A program made the translations under genes and the position numbers. The notes beneath the pieces were generated by a model that saw only the letters and a list, made by a program, of their open reading frames with translations, was not told where the DNA came from and ran no database searches. Shown in pieces: positions 1 to 5,503 of a stretch of 6,362 bases of DNA. Source of the stretch: Veillonella sp. (GTDB taxonomy: Bacteria; Bacillota_C; Negativicutes; Veillonellales; Veillonellaceae); contig JAGZGB010000086.1 in NCBI GenBank assembly GCA_018367495.1, positions 1-6,362 of the forward strand, in the 5' to 3' direction. How positions within the stretch are numbered: position 1 is the stretch's first letter; the number at the start of each line of letters is the position of its first letter.

Positions 1-285
1 ACAATGATCATGGGTAACGCTTTTGCAGCCTTTGCGATGATTACAAGTGCTATCGGTGTTCCAATGCTCGTTGTAGCTCATGGTGCAAACCCAGCTGCTG
101 TTGGTGCTATCGCAATGCTTGCTGGCTATTGCGGTACTTTGATGACACCTATGGCGGCAAACTTTAACATCGTACCGGTAGCGCTCCTTGAAATGCGCGA
201 CCAATACGGCGTTATTAAAGCACAACTTCCAATTGCATTGATTATGCTCGTATTAAATATCTTATTGATGTATTACTTTATTTAA
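1..285 (+). CDS. DUF979 family membrane protein, C-terminal fragment
   Basis: This is the last 94 codons of a gene that begins left of the window; the reading frame is open from base 1 to the TAA at 283-285. The fragment is very hydrophobic. It has a small-residue-rich segment near the start, a Gly/Ala-rich middle with the motif GYCGTLMTPMAANFN, and a final membrane segment ending in LLMYYFI. That motif and the C-terminal hydrophobic tail match the DUF979 family of multi-spanning inner-membrane proteins as I know it. DUF979 genes usually follow a DUF969 gene and precede a pyroglutamyl-peptidase gene, and pcp is indeed next downstream. The pair has been suggested to be a carrier, possibly for 5-oxoproline or related compounds, but this fragment does not show that. 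The Met codons at 4 and 10 are internal, not starts. Confidence 0.85.
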   Translation, partial: TMIMGNAFAAFAMITSAIGVPMLVVAHGANPAAVGAIAMLAGYCGTLMTPMAANFNIVPVALLEMRDQYGVIKAQLPIALIMLVLNILLMYYFI

Positions 286-301
286 CTCATTTTGTGAAAG
301 T

Positions 302-385
302 ACGATATTCTTATGAAACAATATGATACATCCTTTTAAGGTTACGTGTCATGTTTGATTATTCTAATGCACCATAAGATATCGT
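302..385 (+). repeat. Nested inverted repeat (possible RNA structure) upstream of pcp
   Basis: The outer arms at 302-315 and 373-385 are complementary over 13 pairs, with one bulged T in the left arm. Inside them, 320-329 can pair with 346-355 over 10 pairs including two or three G-T wobbles, and 332-334 can pair with 339-341 at the tip. The helices lie one inside another and fill most of the gap between DUF979 and pcp. The right arm ends four bases before the pcp Shine-Dalgarno sequence. No T-run follows, so it is not a standard terminator. It could be a leader RNA structure, an mRNA processing or stability element, or a dispersed palindromic repeat. I do not recognise it as a known riboswitch. 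Confidence 0.5.
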
Positions 386-388
386 TAT

Positions 389-393
389 GAGGT
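389..393 (+). promoter_or_regulatory. Ribosome binding site of pcp that decides the start codon
   Basis: GAGGT at 389-393 leaves 6 bases before the ATG at 400 but only 3 before the in-frame GTG at 397. The ATG also gives the usual N-terminus of the family (MKTILITGFDPFGGE), so 400 is the better start. Confidence 0.7.
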
Positions 394-399
394 AGTGTG

Positions 400-1053
400 A
401 TGAAAACAATTTTGATTACCGGTTTTGATCCATTCGGCGGTGAACCTATTAACCCTGCTTGGGAAGCGGTAAAAACAATGGATGGTTATACCGATGGTGA
501 TTATAAGGTAGTGACTCAAATGGTTCCTACTGTACGTTATACATCTGTTGATACTGTGAAAGCAGCGGCTGAAGAGTGCCAACCAGATTTTATTCTATGT
601 GTTGGTCAAGCAGGCGGTCGTCCTGATATTACAGTGGAACGTGTCGCTATTAACTGTGATGATTTCCGCATTCCAGATAATGGGGGCAACCAACCGGAAG
701 ATGAGCCTGTTGTAGCCGATGGTCCTAGTGCATACTTTGCGACATTGCCTATTAAAAACATCGTTAATGCATTGCACCAAAATGGCATCCCAGCTAAGGT
801 TTCTAATACAGCGGGCACCTTCGTATGTAATCACTTGATGTATGGTGTATGTCATTATGCAGCGCAAAAGGGCAACATCAAAGCGGGCTTCATGCATATT
901 CCGTACTTGCCATCCCAAGTAGTGGATAAACCAAATCAACCAAGCATGGCCGTTGAAACTGTACGTGCTACACTAGAAACCATCGTTCACGTATTAGCTC
1001 ATGGTGAAAGCTACAAGGCACAAGATATTAACTATACAACACCTCACGAATAA
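400..1053 (+). CDS. pcp: Pyroglutamyl-peptidase I (pyrrolidone-carboxylate peptidase)
   Basis: This cytoplasmic cysteine peptidase (MEROPS family C15) removes N-terminal pyroglutamate (5-oxoproline) from peptides. The 217-residue product has the usual family length. It opens with the signature ITGFDPFGGE (about residues 6-15). The catalytic triad is visible: Glu80 in TVERVAIN, Cys143 in NTAGTFVCNH and His166 in GFMHIPYLP. The GQAGGRP stretch at 70-75 is also typical. The protein therefore looks complete and active. It follows the DUF979 gene by 114 bases, a pairing seen in many bacteria, and is probably co-transcribed with it. The gap holds a nested inverted repeat that could affect expression. 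No convincing terminator follows the gene, only an AT-only hairpin at 1062-1078. Recognition is firm; only the choice between GTG 397 and ATG 400 as start is open. Confidence 0.96.
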   Translation: MKTILITGFDPFGGEPINPAWEAVKTMDGYTDGDYKVVTQMVPTVRYTSVDTVKAAAEECQPDFILCVGQAGGRPDITVERVAINCDDFRIPDNGGNQPEDEPVVADGPSAYFATLPIKNIVNALHQNGIPAKVSNTAGTFVCNHLMYGVCHYAAQKGNIKAGFMHIPYLPSQVVDKPNQPSMAVETVRATLETIVHVLAHGESYKAQDINYTTPHE

Positions 1054-1114
1054 AAATCTTATAAATAGTGCTTATTTAATATACATAATAGATTTTATTC
1101 TACGTATAAGATTG

Positions 1115-1144
1115 TTTACGTATAATACAAAATAAAATTAATAT
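1115..1144 (+). promoter_or_regulatory. Possible promoter region for the SLH porin
   Basis: The 133 bases between pcp and the porin are nearly all A and T. A perfect TATAAT lies at 1121-1126 but has no good -35 box at 16-18 bases. An alternative is TTTACG (1115-1120) with TAATAT (1139-1144), 18 bases apart, each matching 4 of 6 consensus positions. A strong surface-protein gene behind a separate gene needs a promoter here, but this base composition gives chance matches easily, so the exact site is uncertain. Confidence 0.3.
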
Positions 1145-1186
1145 ATGAGATATTGTGTGATATCTATATGAGAGAAGGTCTTTTTA

Positions 1187-2515
1187 ATGAATAAAAAGTT
1201 GGTAGCAAGTTTAGTTTCCTGTATGGTATTGGGTTCTGTCAGTGTGTATGCAGCTAATCCATTTTCCGATGTAGATGCTTCTAGTTGGGCGTACCAATCT
1301 GTTGAGCAATTAGCAAATGCAGGTATTATTAATGGATACCCTGATGGAACTTTCAAAGGCAACAATCCTATTACGCGTTACGAAATGGCTCAAATGGTAG
1401 CTAAAGCTATGGCTAACCAAGATAAAGCCAATGCGGAACAACAAGCGGTGATTAATCGATTGGCCGACGAATTTGGAAATGAACTCAACACATTAGGTGT
1501 GCGAGTAGCCAAATTAGAAAATCAAGTAGGGAATGTAAAGGTAACTGGTAACTATCGTTTGCGTTACCTCGGCAGCGAGTTGAAAAATGATACCTATGCG
1601 TATGGTAAACATTCCTCCTTTGATTATCGTGCTCGTGTGATCTTCAATGCTAAGGTTAACAATAAAACTGATGCAGTCGTACGTATTCAAGGTTCTAGCG
1701 AATTCGGCAATAGCAATGCTACACAAGGTAAGATTAACCTTGCCTATGTAGACCATCATTTCGGTAAAGACACAACATTGCGCGTAGGTCGTCAACTCTA
1801 TACACCAGGTCTAGGCCTCATGTATGATGATCTCGTTGATGGTGCTCGCCTTATGTACAAACATGGCAAGCTCGATGTATCTGCTAGTTATGGTTACTGG
1901 TTGGGCGGCGCCCCTACTTACCAAACTAGAGAAAATACAGTTACTGCAGCTATGGTTGAAGTTAAGGGTAAACTTAATAAACATGTTACCCTTGGTGGTA
2001 TGTATGGTCGTTTCCACGATGGTAAATTGTACCAAGGCCAAGATGTGGATGCGTTGACAGGTAAACAAGTTAAATCCTTTATTGATTCTCCATACAAAAA
2101 TATTTGGGGACTCAATACAAATATGAACTTTAACCGTTGGAATGTATTCGGCGAATGGCTTACAGCACCAGGTGTTTCTGACTCTCATGCGTGGATGGCT
2201 AGCCTTGGTTATGGTAACTATGACATTAAGAAAGCTCATACTTATAGCGTACGCGGTCAATACTACTATGAAGAAGCAAATTCTCCAATCTTCAGTAGTG
2301 CCTTTGCACCGGCCTATAGCTTCTACAATCAACACTATGTAGATAATAAGGGCGTCGGCCATGTACGTAATGGCTTTAAAGGATTCGTAGCTAATGTAAA
2401 CTACGTACCATTCCAAAACGTATCTATCGGTGCTTACTATGGCTTCGGTAATAAAGACATGGACGGTAATAAATTAGGTGATTACTGGCGTACAGATGTA
2501 AACTTCATGTTCTAA
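1187..2515 (+). CDS. SLH-domain outer-membrane porin, OmpM-like
   Basis: The 442-residue product is a probable trimeric-type general porin that also anchors the outer membrane. A signal peptide covers residues 1-22 (Lys3-Lys4, hydrophobic core, likely cleavage after VYA). One SLH domain follows at about 25-75, with FSDVDASSWAYQSVEQL, the turn GYPDGTFKGNNP and the conserved TRYEMAQ. A heptad-like coiled coil runs from about 78 to 116. The rest, rich in alternating aromatic and polar residues, reads as a beta-barrel and ends in NFMF; a terminal Phe is the usual signal for outer-membrane insertion. In Negativicutes, OmpM SLH domains bind polyamine-modified peptidoglycan, and I infer the same role here. 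AGAAGG at 1173-1178 lies 8 bases before the ATG. The gene stands alone between an AT-rich upstream region and a strong terminator. These genomes often carry several paralogues, so I give no symbol. Confidence 0.93.
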   Translation: MNKKLVASLVSCMVLGSVSVYAANPFSDVDASSWAYQSVEQLANAGIINGYPDGTFKGNNPITRYEMAQMVAKAMANQDKANAEQQAVINRLADEFGNELNTLGVRVAKLENQVGNVKVTGNYRLRYLGSELKNDTYAYGKHSSFDYRARVIFNAKVNNKTDAVVRIQGSSEFGNSNATQGKINLAYVDHHFGKDTTLRVGRQLYTPGLGLMYDDLVDGARLMYKHGKLDVSASYGYWLGGAPTYQTRENTVTAAMVEVKGKLNKHVTLGGMYGRFHDGKLYQGQDVDALTGKQVKSFIDSPYKNIWGLNTNMNFNRWNVFGEWLTAPGVSDSHAWMASLGYGNYDIKKAHTYSVRGQYYYEEANSPIFSSAFAPAYSFYNQHYVDNKGVGHVRNGFKGFVANVNYVPFQNVSIGAYYGFGNKDMDGNKLGDYWRTDVNFMF

Positions 2516-2534
2516 TATATGTTGTTTGCATAAC

Positions 2535-2570
2535 ACATAATAGTTATATAATACATAATAGTTATATAAC
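2535..2570. repeat. Tandem duplication, 2 x 18 bp
   Basis: The unit acataatagttatataat (2535-2552) is followed at once by a copy differing only in the last base (2553-2570). The second copy ends in the perfect palindrome gttatataac (2561-2570). It lies in the 3' untranslated part of the porin transcript, between stop codon and terminator. Slipped-strand duplication in AT-rich DNA explains it adequately. Confidence 0.85.
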
Positions 2571-2619
2571 AGCTCATGTTTACATAGCGTATAACATTTA
2601 CGTAACACATGATCTTAAT

Positions 2620-2667
2620 AAAGCTCGAGTTATATCTAGAAAAGATATAGCTCGGGCTTTTTTGTTT
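2620..2667 (+). terminator. Intrinsic terminator of the SLH porin gene
   Basis: A long stem pairs 2620-2637 with 2643-2660, including two G-T wobbles, around the loop AGAAA (2638-2642). The base of the stem (AAAGCTCGAG with CTCGGGCTTT) is GC-rich, and the 3' side runs into six T residues (2658-2663), a G and four more T residues. This is a strong Rho-independent terminator for rightward transcription and separates the porin from the next unit. Confidence 0.92.
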
Positions 2668-2685
2668 TCAATAATCATTATAAAT

Positions 2686-2718
2686 TTTAAATACCTACTA
2701 TTGACATAGGTATTTAAA
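2686..2718. promoter_or_regulatory. Perfect 12-bp inverted repeat over the -35 box, likely operator
   Basis: The arms TTTAAATACCTA (2686-2697) and TAGGTATTTAAA (2707-2718) are exact reverse complements, separated by 9 bases. The TTGACA -35 box fills the end of the spacer (2701-2706). A protein dimer bound here would block RNA polymerase, the classic layout of a repressor operator. No T-run follows, so it is not a terminator. The binding protein is not encoded in the window. Regulators of the HxlR, MarR or TetR types use sites of this size, and HxlR/MarR proteins often control quinone- or thiol-related enzymes, which would suit the gene downstream. The regulator assignment is inference. Confidence 0.6.
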
Positions 2719-2732
2719 TAATGTAATATAAT
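2701..2732 (+). promoter_or_regulatory. Promoter of the transferase-like gene and probably the unit behind it
   Basis: A perfect TTGACA lies at 2701-2706. At the best spacing of 17 bases stands TAATAT (2724-2729, 4 of 6 matches). A perfect TATAAT overlaps it at 2727-2732 but at a 20-base spacing. Either -10 gives a start near 2736-2740 and a leader of about 100 bases. The -35 box sits inside the inverted repeat, so the promoter is probably repressed by default. Confidence 0.65.
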
Positions 2733-2762
2733 CACATAATCATATTAAGTTAGTAGGAATAA

Positions 2763-2834
2763 GTGAGGGATATCACAGTAGCTTTCAAAATAAGAATTGT
2801 AAAGCGAATAGAGATGACCTCTATAGGAGTATAG
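2763..2834 (+). other. Possible leader reading frame and hairpin before the transferase-like gene
   Basis: A GTG at 2763 opens 23 codons (MRDITVAFKIRIVKRIEMTSIGV) and stops at TAG 2832-2834, one base before the ATG of the next gene. AGGA at 2755-2758 could serve as a weak ribosome binding site, 4 bases away. Within the same stretch, 2808-2813 pairs with 2819-2824 around a 5-base loop, so a 6-bp hairpin ends directly against the AGGAG (2825-2829) of the main gene. Translation of the small frame would pass through this hairpin. The peptide resembles nothing I know, and both features may be chance. Confidence 0.2.
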
Positions 2835-2835
2835 A

Positions 2836-3951
2836 ATGAGTGAACACGTAGATGTAAGCAACATCAAGGATCCTAGTATCGCGGTAGCTCGAAAAGAAGT
2901 TGAGTTCCAACGTGCTATGAATCCTTGTCCTATCGATTTTTCTGAGTTTCAGTCTAGTAATCCTCGTTCTCAAGGGGAGCAAAAGGAGTATGAAGGTAAA
3001 GATGCATCGAATTTTAACCGTCGTCAAAAATATTCTGATAGCGAAGAACCTCAATTCACAACACCTTTTGGGCGTGAACCAGGGCTTCTACCTGTAGAAA
3101 AAGACCGTTACCGTCTTGTATGGTCTAAGCATTGTCCTTGGGCTCACCGTATTGCCATCGCCATCGATTTGCTTGGTTTAGATACAGTAATCTCTAAAGG
3201 CACTGTTGATCCATTGCGTCCAGCCGGTGTTATTGCAGACTGGTTCTTTACCCTTGATAAAGATGAAAAGGACCCTGTATTAGGCATTCACTCCTTAGGT
3301 GAAGCGTACCGCAAAGGCGACCCTAACTACGACGCACGTTCCACAGTGCCAGCCATTGTAGATGTTACAACTGGTGCGGTAGTAAACAATGACTACCATG
3401 CGTTGACCACTGAATTAGCATTGGGCTTTAAAGATTTCATCTCTCCTGATGCACCAGATATTTATCCAGAGGAATTACGTGCCGATATCGATGCGTTGAA
3501 CGTTATTATCTACGCTGATTTTAACTTAGCGGTAAACTTGGCAGCTCTTGTAACAAACCAAAAAGATTACGAGTACTACTACGATCGTATCTTTGCACGC
3601 TTGGACTGGCTCGAAGAACGCCTTAGCAAGCAACGTTACTTGATGGGCGATACGATTACAGATCCAGATATCCGTATCTTCCCAACATTGGCTCGCTTTG
3701 ACCTCGTATTCTACCAAAAATACTTAGTTAACAAAAAACGTCTCGTAGACTATCCAAACCTTTGGAACTACGCGAAGGATTTGTACTCCAATCCAGCATT
3801 CGGTGGTACAACAGACTTCGACTCTATGCGTAAACGTTTCTACTACGTAGACCATACGCCATTTGAAGATCTACCACGCCTCGTTCCAAAAGGTCCAGAC
3901 GATTCCATTTGGTTAGAACCAAATGATCGTGCTGAGAAATTTGGTAAATAA
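2836..3951 (+). CDS. Xi-class glutathione-transferase-like protein (glutathionyl-hydroquinone reductase family)
   Basis: The 371-residue cytoplasmic protein is of the ECM4/YqjG/PcpF type. Family members use a Cys to remove glutathione from glutathionyl-hydroquinones. The thioredoxin-like N-terminal domain holds RYRLVWSKHCPWAHR with the catalytic Cys100 in the diagnostic CPWA motif, then TVPAIVD (170-176) with the cis-proline. The helical C-terminal domain runs from about 210 to 335 and has DIRIFPTLARFDLVFYQKY, close to the family's RFDxVY region. The odd point is NNDYHAL (184-190): typical Xi enzymes have an ES pair here that binds the glutamyl part of glutathione, and this protein has DY. 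Its thiol partner may therefore differ. AGGAG at 2825-2829 is 6 bases from the ATG, and an in-frame TAG at 2824 rules out a longer start. The promoter carries a likely operator, which suits a stress-induced enzyme. The family call is firm; the exact reaction is not. Confidence 0.88.
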   Translation: MSEHVDVSNIKDPSIAVARKEVEFQRAMNPCPIDFSEFQSSNPRSQGEQKEYEGKDASNFNRRQKYSDSEEPQFTTPFGREPGLLPVEKDRYRLVWSKHCPWAHRIAIAIDLLGLDTVISKGTVDPLRPAGVIADWFFTLDKDEKDPVLGIHSLGEAYRKGDPNYDARSTVPAIVDVTTGAVVNNDYHALTTELALGFKDFISPDAPDIYPEELRADIDALNVIIYADFNLAVNLAALVTNQKDYEYYYDRIFARLDWLEERLSKQRYLMGDTITDPDIRIFPTLARFDLVFYQKYLVNKKRLVDYPNLWNYAKDLYSNPAFGGTTDFDSMRKRFYYVDHTPFEDLPRLVPKGPDDSIWLEPNDRAEKFGK

Positions 3952-3994
3952 TTATATAAATAATTAGATTAATAATTAGATAGATAATTAGTTG
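3947..3994. repeat. Four imperfect 12-bp tandem repeats at the gene end
   Basis: Four copies follow one another: aataattatata (3947-3958), aataattagatt (3959-3970), aataattagata (3971-3982) and gataattagttg (3983-3994). The first copy contains the stop codon of the transferase-like gene (3949-3951), so the array starts inside the coding region. The core ATAATTA is shared by all four. Replication slippage is the simplest origin; a protein-binding array is possible but unsupported. Confidence 0.75.
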
Positions 3995-4053
3995 GATACA
4001 TATATCGTTGCTAAATACTTGATAGAGTATCTATTCAATTATAAATAGCTCAT

Positions 4054-4059
4054 AGGAGG
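4054..4059 (+). promoter_or_regulatory. Ribosome binding site of the MmgE/PrpD gene
   Basis: A perfect AGGAGG lies 4 bases before the ATG at 4064, slightly closer than usual. An in-frame TAG at 4046 excludes an upstream start. The gap before it (3952-4053) shows no convincing promoter: TTGATA (4019-4024) and TATAAA (4040-4045) are only 15 bases apart and would start transcription almost at this site. Read-through from the transferase-like gene is the more likely source. Confidence 0.7.
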
Positions 4060-4063
4060 ACCC

Positions 4064-5503
4064 ATGGATTCTGTAACGCAGACGATTGTGAACTACATAG
4101 AACAAACGGATGTGTCGAACCGTGAGGACCTCCTGTTAGTGGCTCGCATTGCTTTTCTAGATTATCTGGCATCCCTAGCGCCAGCTGAGTCGGAGCAAGC
4201 TGTCCACGATTTGGCTTGCTTCATAGGGACTAATCAGGATAGAACTGTCAATGCAGATGGTCATGAAGGGAATTTAACCGTTAAAGGAACCGACAAGGCT
4301 CTGTATTATGGTTTCGCCTCCCATTATCTAGATTTTGATGATGCCCAGGCAAATTTGGCGGGTCACTTCAGTACTGTTTTATATTCTGCTCTGTTAGCAG
4401 TGCTCGAGCCCACCGATAGGTGGCACGATTTTCTTCGTGCTTATATCATTGGTGCCGAGCTAGAGGGAATCATTGGTTCTCTCATCAATCCTGCCCATCG
4501 GACTCAAGGATGGCATTCTACGGGGACCGTTGGTGTGATTGGGGCGGCGGCCGCTATAGGCGCTTTGCGAGGCCTTCATGGTGAAAGCTTGGCTCAGCTC
4601 CTGTCTCTGGCTGCTACTCAGTCGGCGGGCATGTTCTTTCAAAGTGGTACAGATGGTAAGCCGCTCCATGCGGGACTAGCAGCACGCAATGGCGTGTGGG
4701 CTTACGAACTGTTGCAACATACATCACTTCAAACAAGTACAAAACCATTTGACCCTGAACGGGGTTGGTTTAAAACAATCGGTAACATTACTGTTACATC
4801 AAATGACATCGCTAGCCGTTGGTTAGCTCCAGGGCAACTCATTGATCCTGGTTTGTGGATGAAAGTCCACCCCTATTGCTCGGCAGCCATTTGTGGTGCT
4901 GAAGCAGCTGAAACCGTGGCACATAGAATATATACATCTTCTTCGTATGTGTCTAAGCACTACAACGTTTCACCAGATGCAGAGGAACAAGGTAAACGTA
5001 GACTATGTGCCACCCTCGTTTCTTCCCTTTGGGATGATATAGATAGAGTTACTGTACACTTCCCGCCTGGTGCTGATGCAGCATTACGTTATACAGCGCC
5101 AAGTACAGGTCGAGAAGGGCAGTTTTCCATAGAGTACATCGTGTACCAAGTCCTCGCCTATGGGGCGGTACAGGATGAACTATTTAAGATTGATACCATA
5201 GACCAATCAGTGCGAGATTATATGTCGCGTATAGAACGGGTCTATGATTTGCCGAAGGTATCCCAAACAGAGCGGATTACGAAAGTAACCGTTACCTTGA
5301 AAAATGGTGACACTTTCACAGAAACGGTGAACAATCCGAAAGGATCGCCAAACAATCCTCTTACCTTAGAGGATATACGCATTAAATTAGGTCTCACCTT
5401 AGAGACAAAACAAATAGATAGAATGATTGAGGCTTTTACCAATACTGATAAGGTAGGGCCATTCCTGCAAACATTGCGAAAAGAAGGAGTTTTACATGTT
5501 TAA
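4064..5503 (+). CDS. MmgE/PrpD family protein
   Basis: The family includes 2-methylcitrate dehydratase (PrpD), cis-aconitate decarboxylase and an iminodisuccinate epimerase. Most known substrates are small di- or tricarboxylates, and the fold has a helical domain plus a lid. The 479-residue length is normal. Family landmarks are visible: ASHYLDFDDA (85-94, with the paired Asp92-Asp93), GHFS (100-103), GWHSTGTVGVIGAAAA (149-164), GTDGKPLHAGLAARNG (195-210) with Lys199 and His202, KVHPYCSAA (267-275), QFSIEYIVYQVLAYG (353-367) and the closing NPKGSPNNPLT (424-434). The KVHPYCSAAI segment lacks the His that many members carry a few residues after the Cys, so activity may differ from PrpD. Ten of 23 Arg codons are AGA, AGG or CGG, types I do not find in the two neighbouring genes. 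It overlaps the next gene by 8 bases, so enzyme and binding protein are probably made together. The substrate is unknown. Confidence 0.9.
   Translation: MDSVTQTIVNYIEQTDVSNREDLLLVARIAFLDYLASLAPAESEQAVHDLACFIGTNQDRTVNADGHEGNLTVKGTDKALYYGFASHYLDFDDAQANLAGHFSTVLYSALLAVLEPTDRWHDFLRAYIIGAELEGIIGSLINPAHRTQGWHSTGTVGVIGAAAAIGALRGLHGESLAQLLSLAATQSAGMFFQSGTDGKPLHAGLAARNGVWAYELLQHTSLQTSTKPFDPERGWFKTIGNITVTSNDIASRWLAPGQLIDPGLWMKVHPYCSAAICGAEAAETVAHRIYTSSSYVSKHYNVSPDAEEQGKRRLCATLVSSLWDDIDRVTVHFPPGADAALRYTAPSTGREGQFSIEYIVYQVLAYGAVQDELFKIDTIDQSVRDYMSRIERVYDLPKVSQTERITKVTVTLKNGDTFTETVNNPKGSPNNPLTLEDIRIKLGLTLETKQIDRMIEAFTNTDKVGPFLQTLRKEGVLHV
5484..5489 (+). promoter_or_regulatory. Ribosome binding site inside the MmgE/PrpD gene end, translational coupling
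   Basis: AAGGAG at 5484-5489 lies within the last codons of the MmgE/PrpD gene and 6 bases before the ATG at 5496. The upstream stop codon is 5501-5503, so the genes overlap by 8 bases in different frames. This arrangement usually couples translation of the second gene to the first and implies one mRNA. Confidence 0.85.

Larger units (their letters stand above)
2516..2835. other. Intergenic region between porin and transferase-like gene
   Basis: This 320-base gap reads as two halves. The left half (2516-2667) belongs to the porin: an AT-rich tail with an 18-bp tandem duplication and the terminator. The right half (2668-2835) is the control region of the next unit: an inverted repeat over a -35 box, an AT-rich -10 region, then about 100 bases of leader with a possible 23-codon reading frame and a small hairpin touching the Shine-Dalgarno sequence. 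I see no RNA gene and no convincing protein gene in it. Confidence 0.7.

Noticed and set aside
397..399. GTG as the start codon of pcp
   Set aside because: It is only 3 bases from the Shine-Dalgarno sequence. The next codon, ATG at 400, has good spacing and gives the usual family N-terminus.
595..939. 114-codon open frame on the - strand opposite pcp, and similar - strand frames at 5547-5819 and 5985-6329
   Set aside because: All are antisense to firmly recognised genes, with no family features and no good ribosome binding sites.
1062..1078. Hairpin TAAATA/TATTTA after pcp as a terminator
   Set aside because: The stem is six A-T pairs only, with no T-run after it; it is too weak for intrinsic termination.
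1081..1091. 11-mer atacataatag found both before the porin (1081-1091) and after it (2551-2561), as a possible flanking repeat of a mobile unit
   Set aside because: It is short and AT-only apart from two bases. There is no transposase, no longer similarity and no terminal inverted repeats.
1055..1113. 9-bp inverted repeat AATCTTATA / TATAAGATT after pcp
   Set aside because: The arms are short, AT-rich and 41 bases apart in very AT-rich DNA; chance explains it.
1824..2342. + strand frames at 1824-2057 and 2142-2342 inside the porin
   Set aside because: They are out-of-frame readings of the porin coding sequence and are poor in protein-like composition.
1811..2416. 201-codon open frame on the - strand inside the porin gene
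   Set aside because: It lies wholly opposite a well-supported porin gene. It resembles no protein family and is explained by the codon bias of the + strand gene.
4019..4045. TTGATA and TATAAA as a promoter for the MmgE/PrpD gene
   Set aside because: The spacing is only 15 bases and the predicted start would fall at the ribosome binding site, so it is not convincing.
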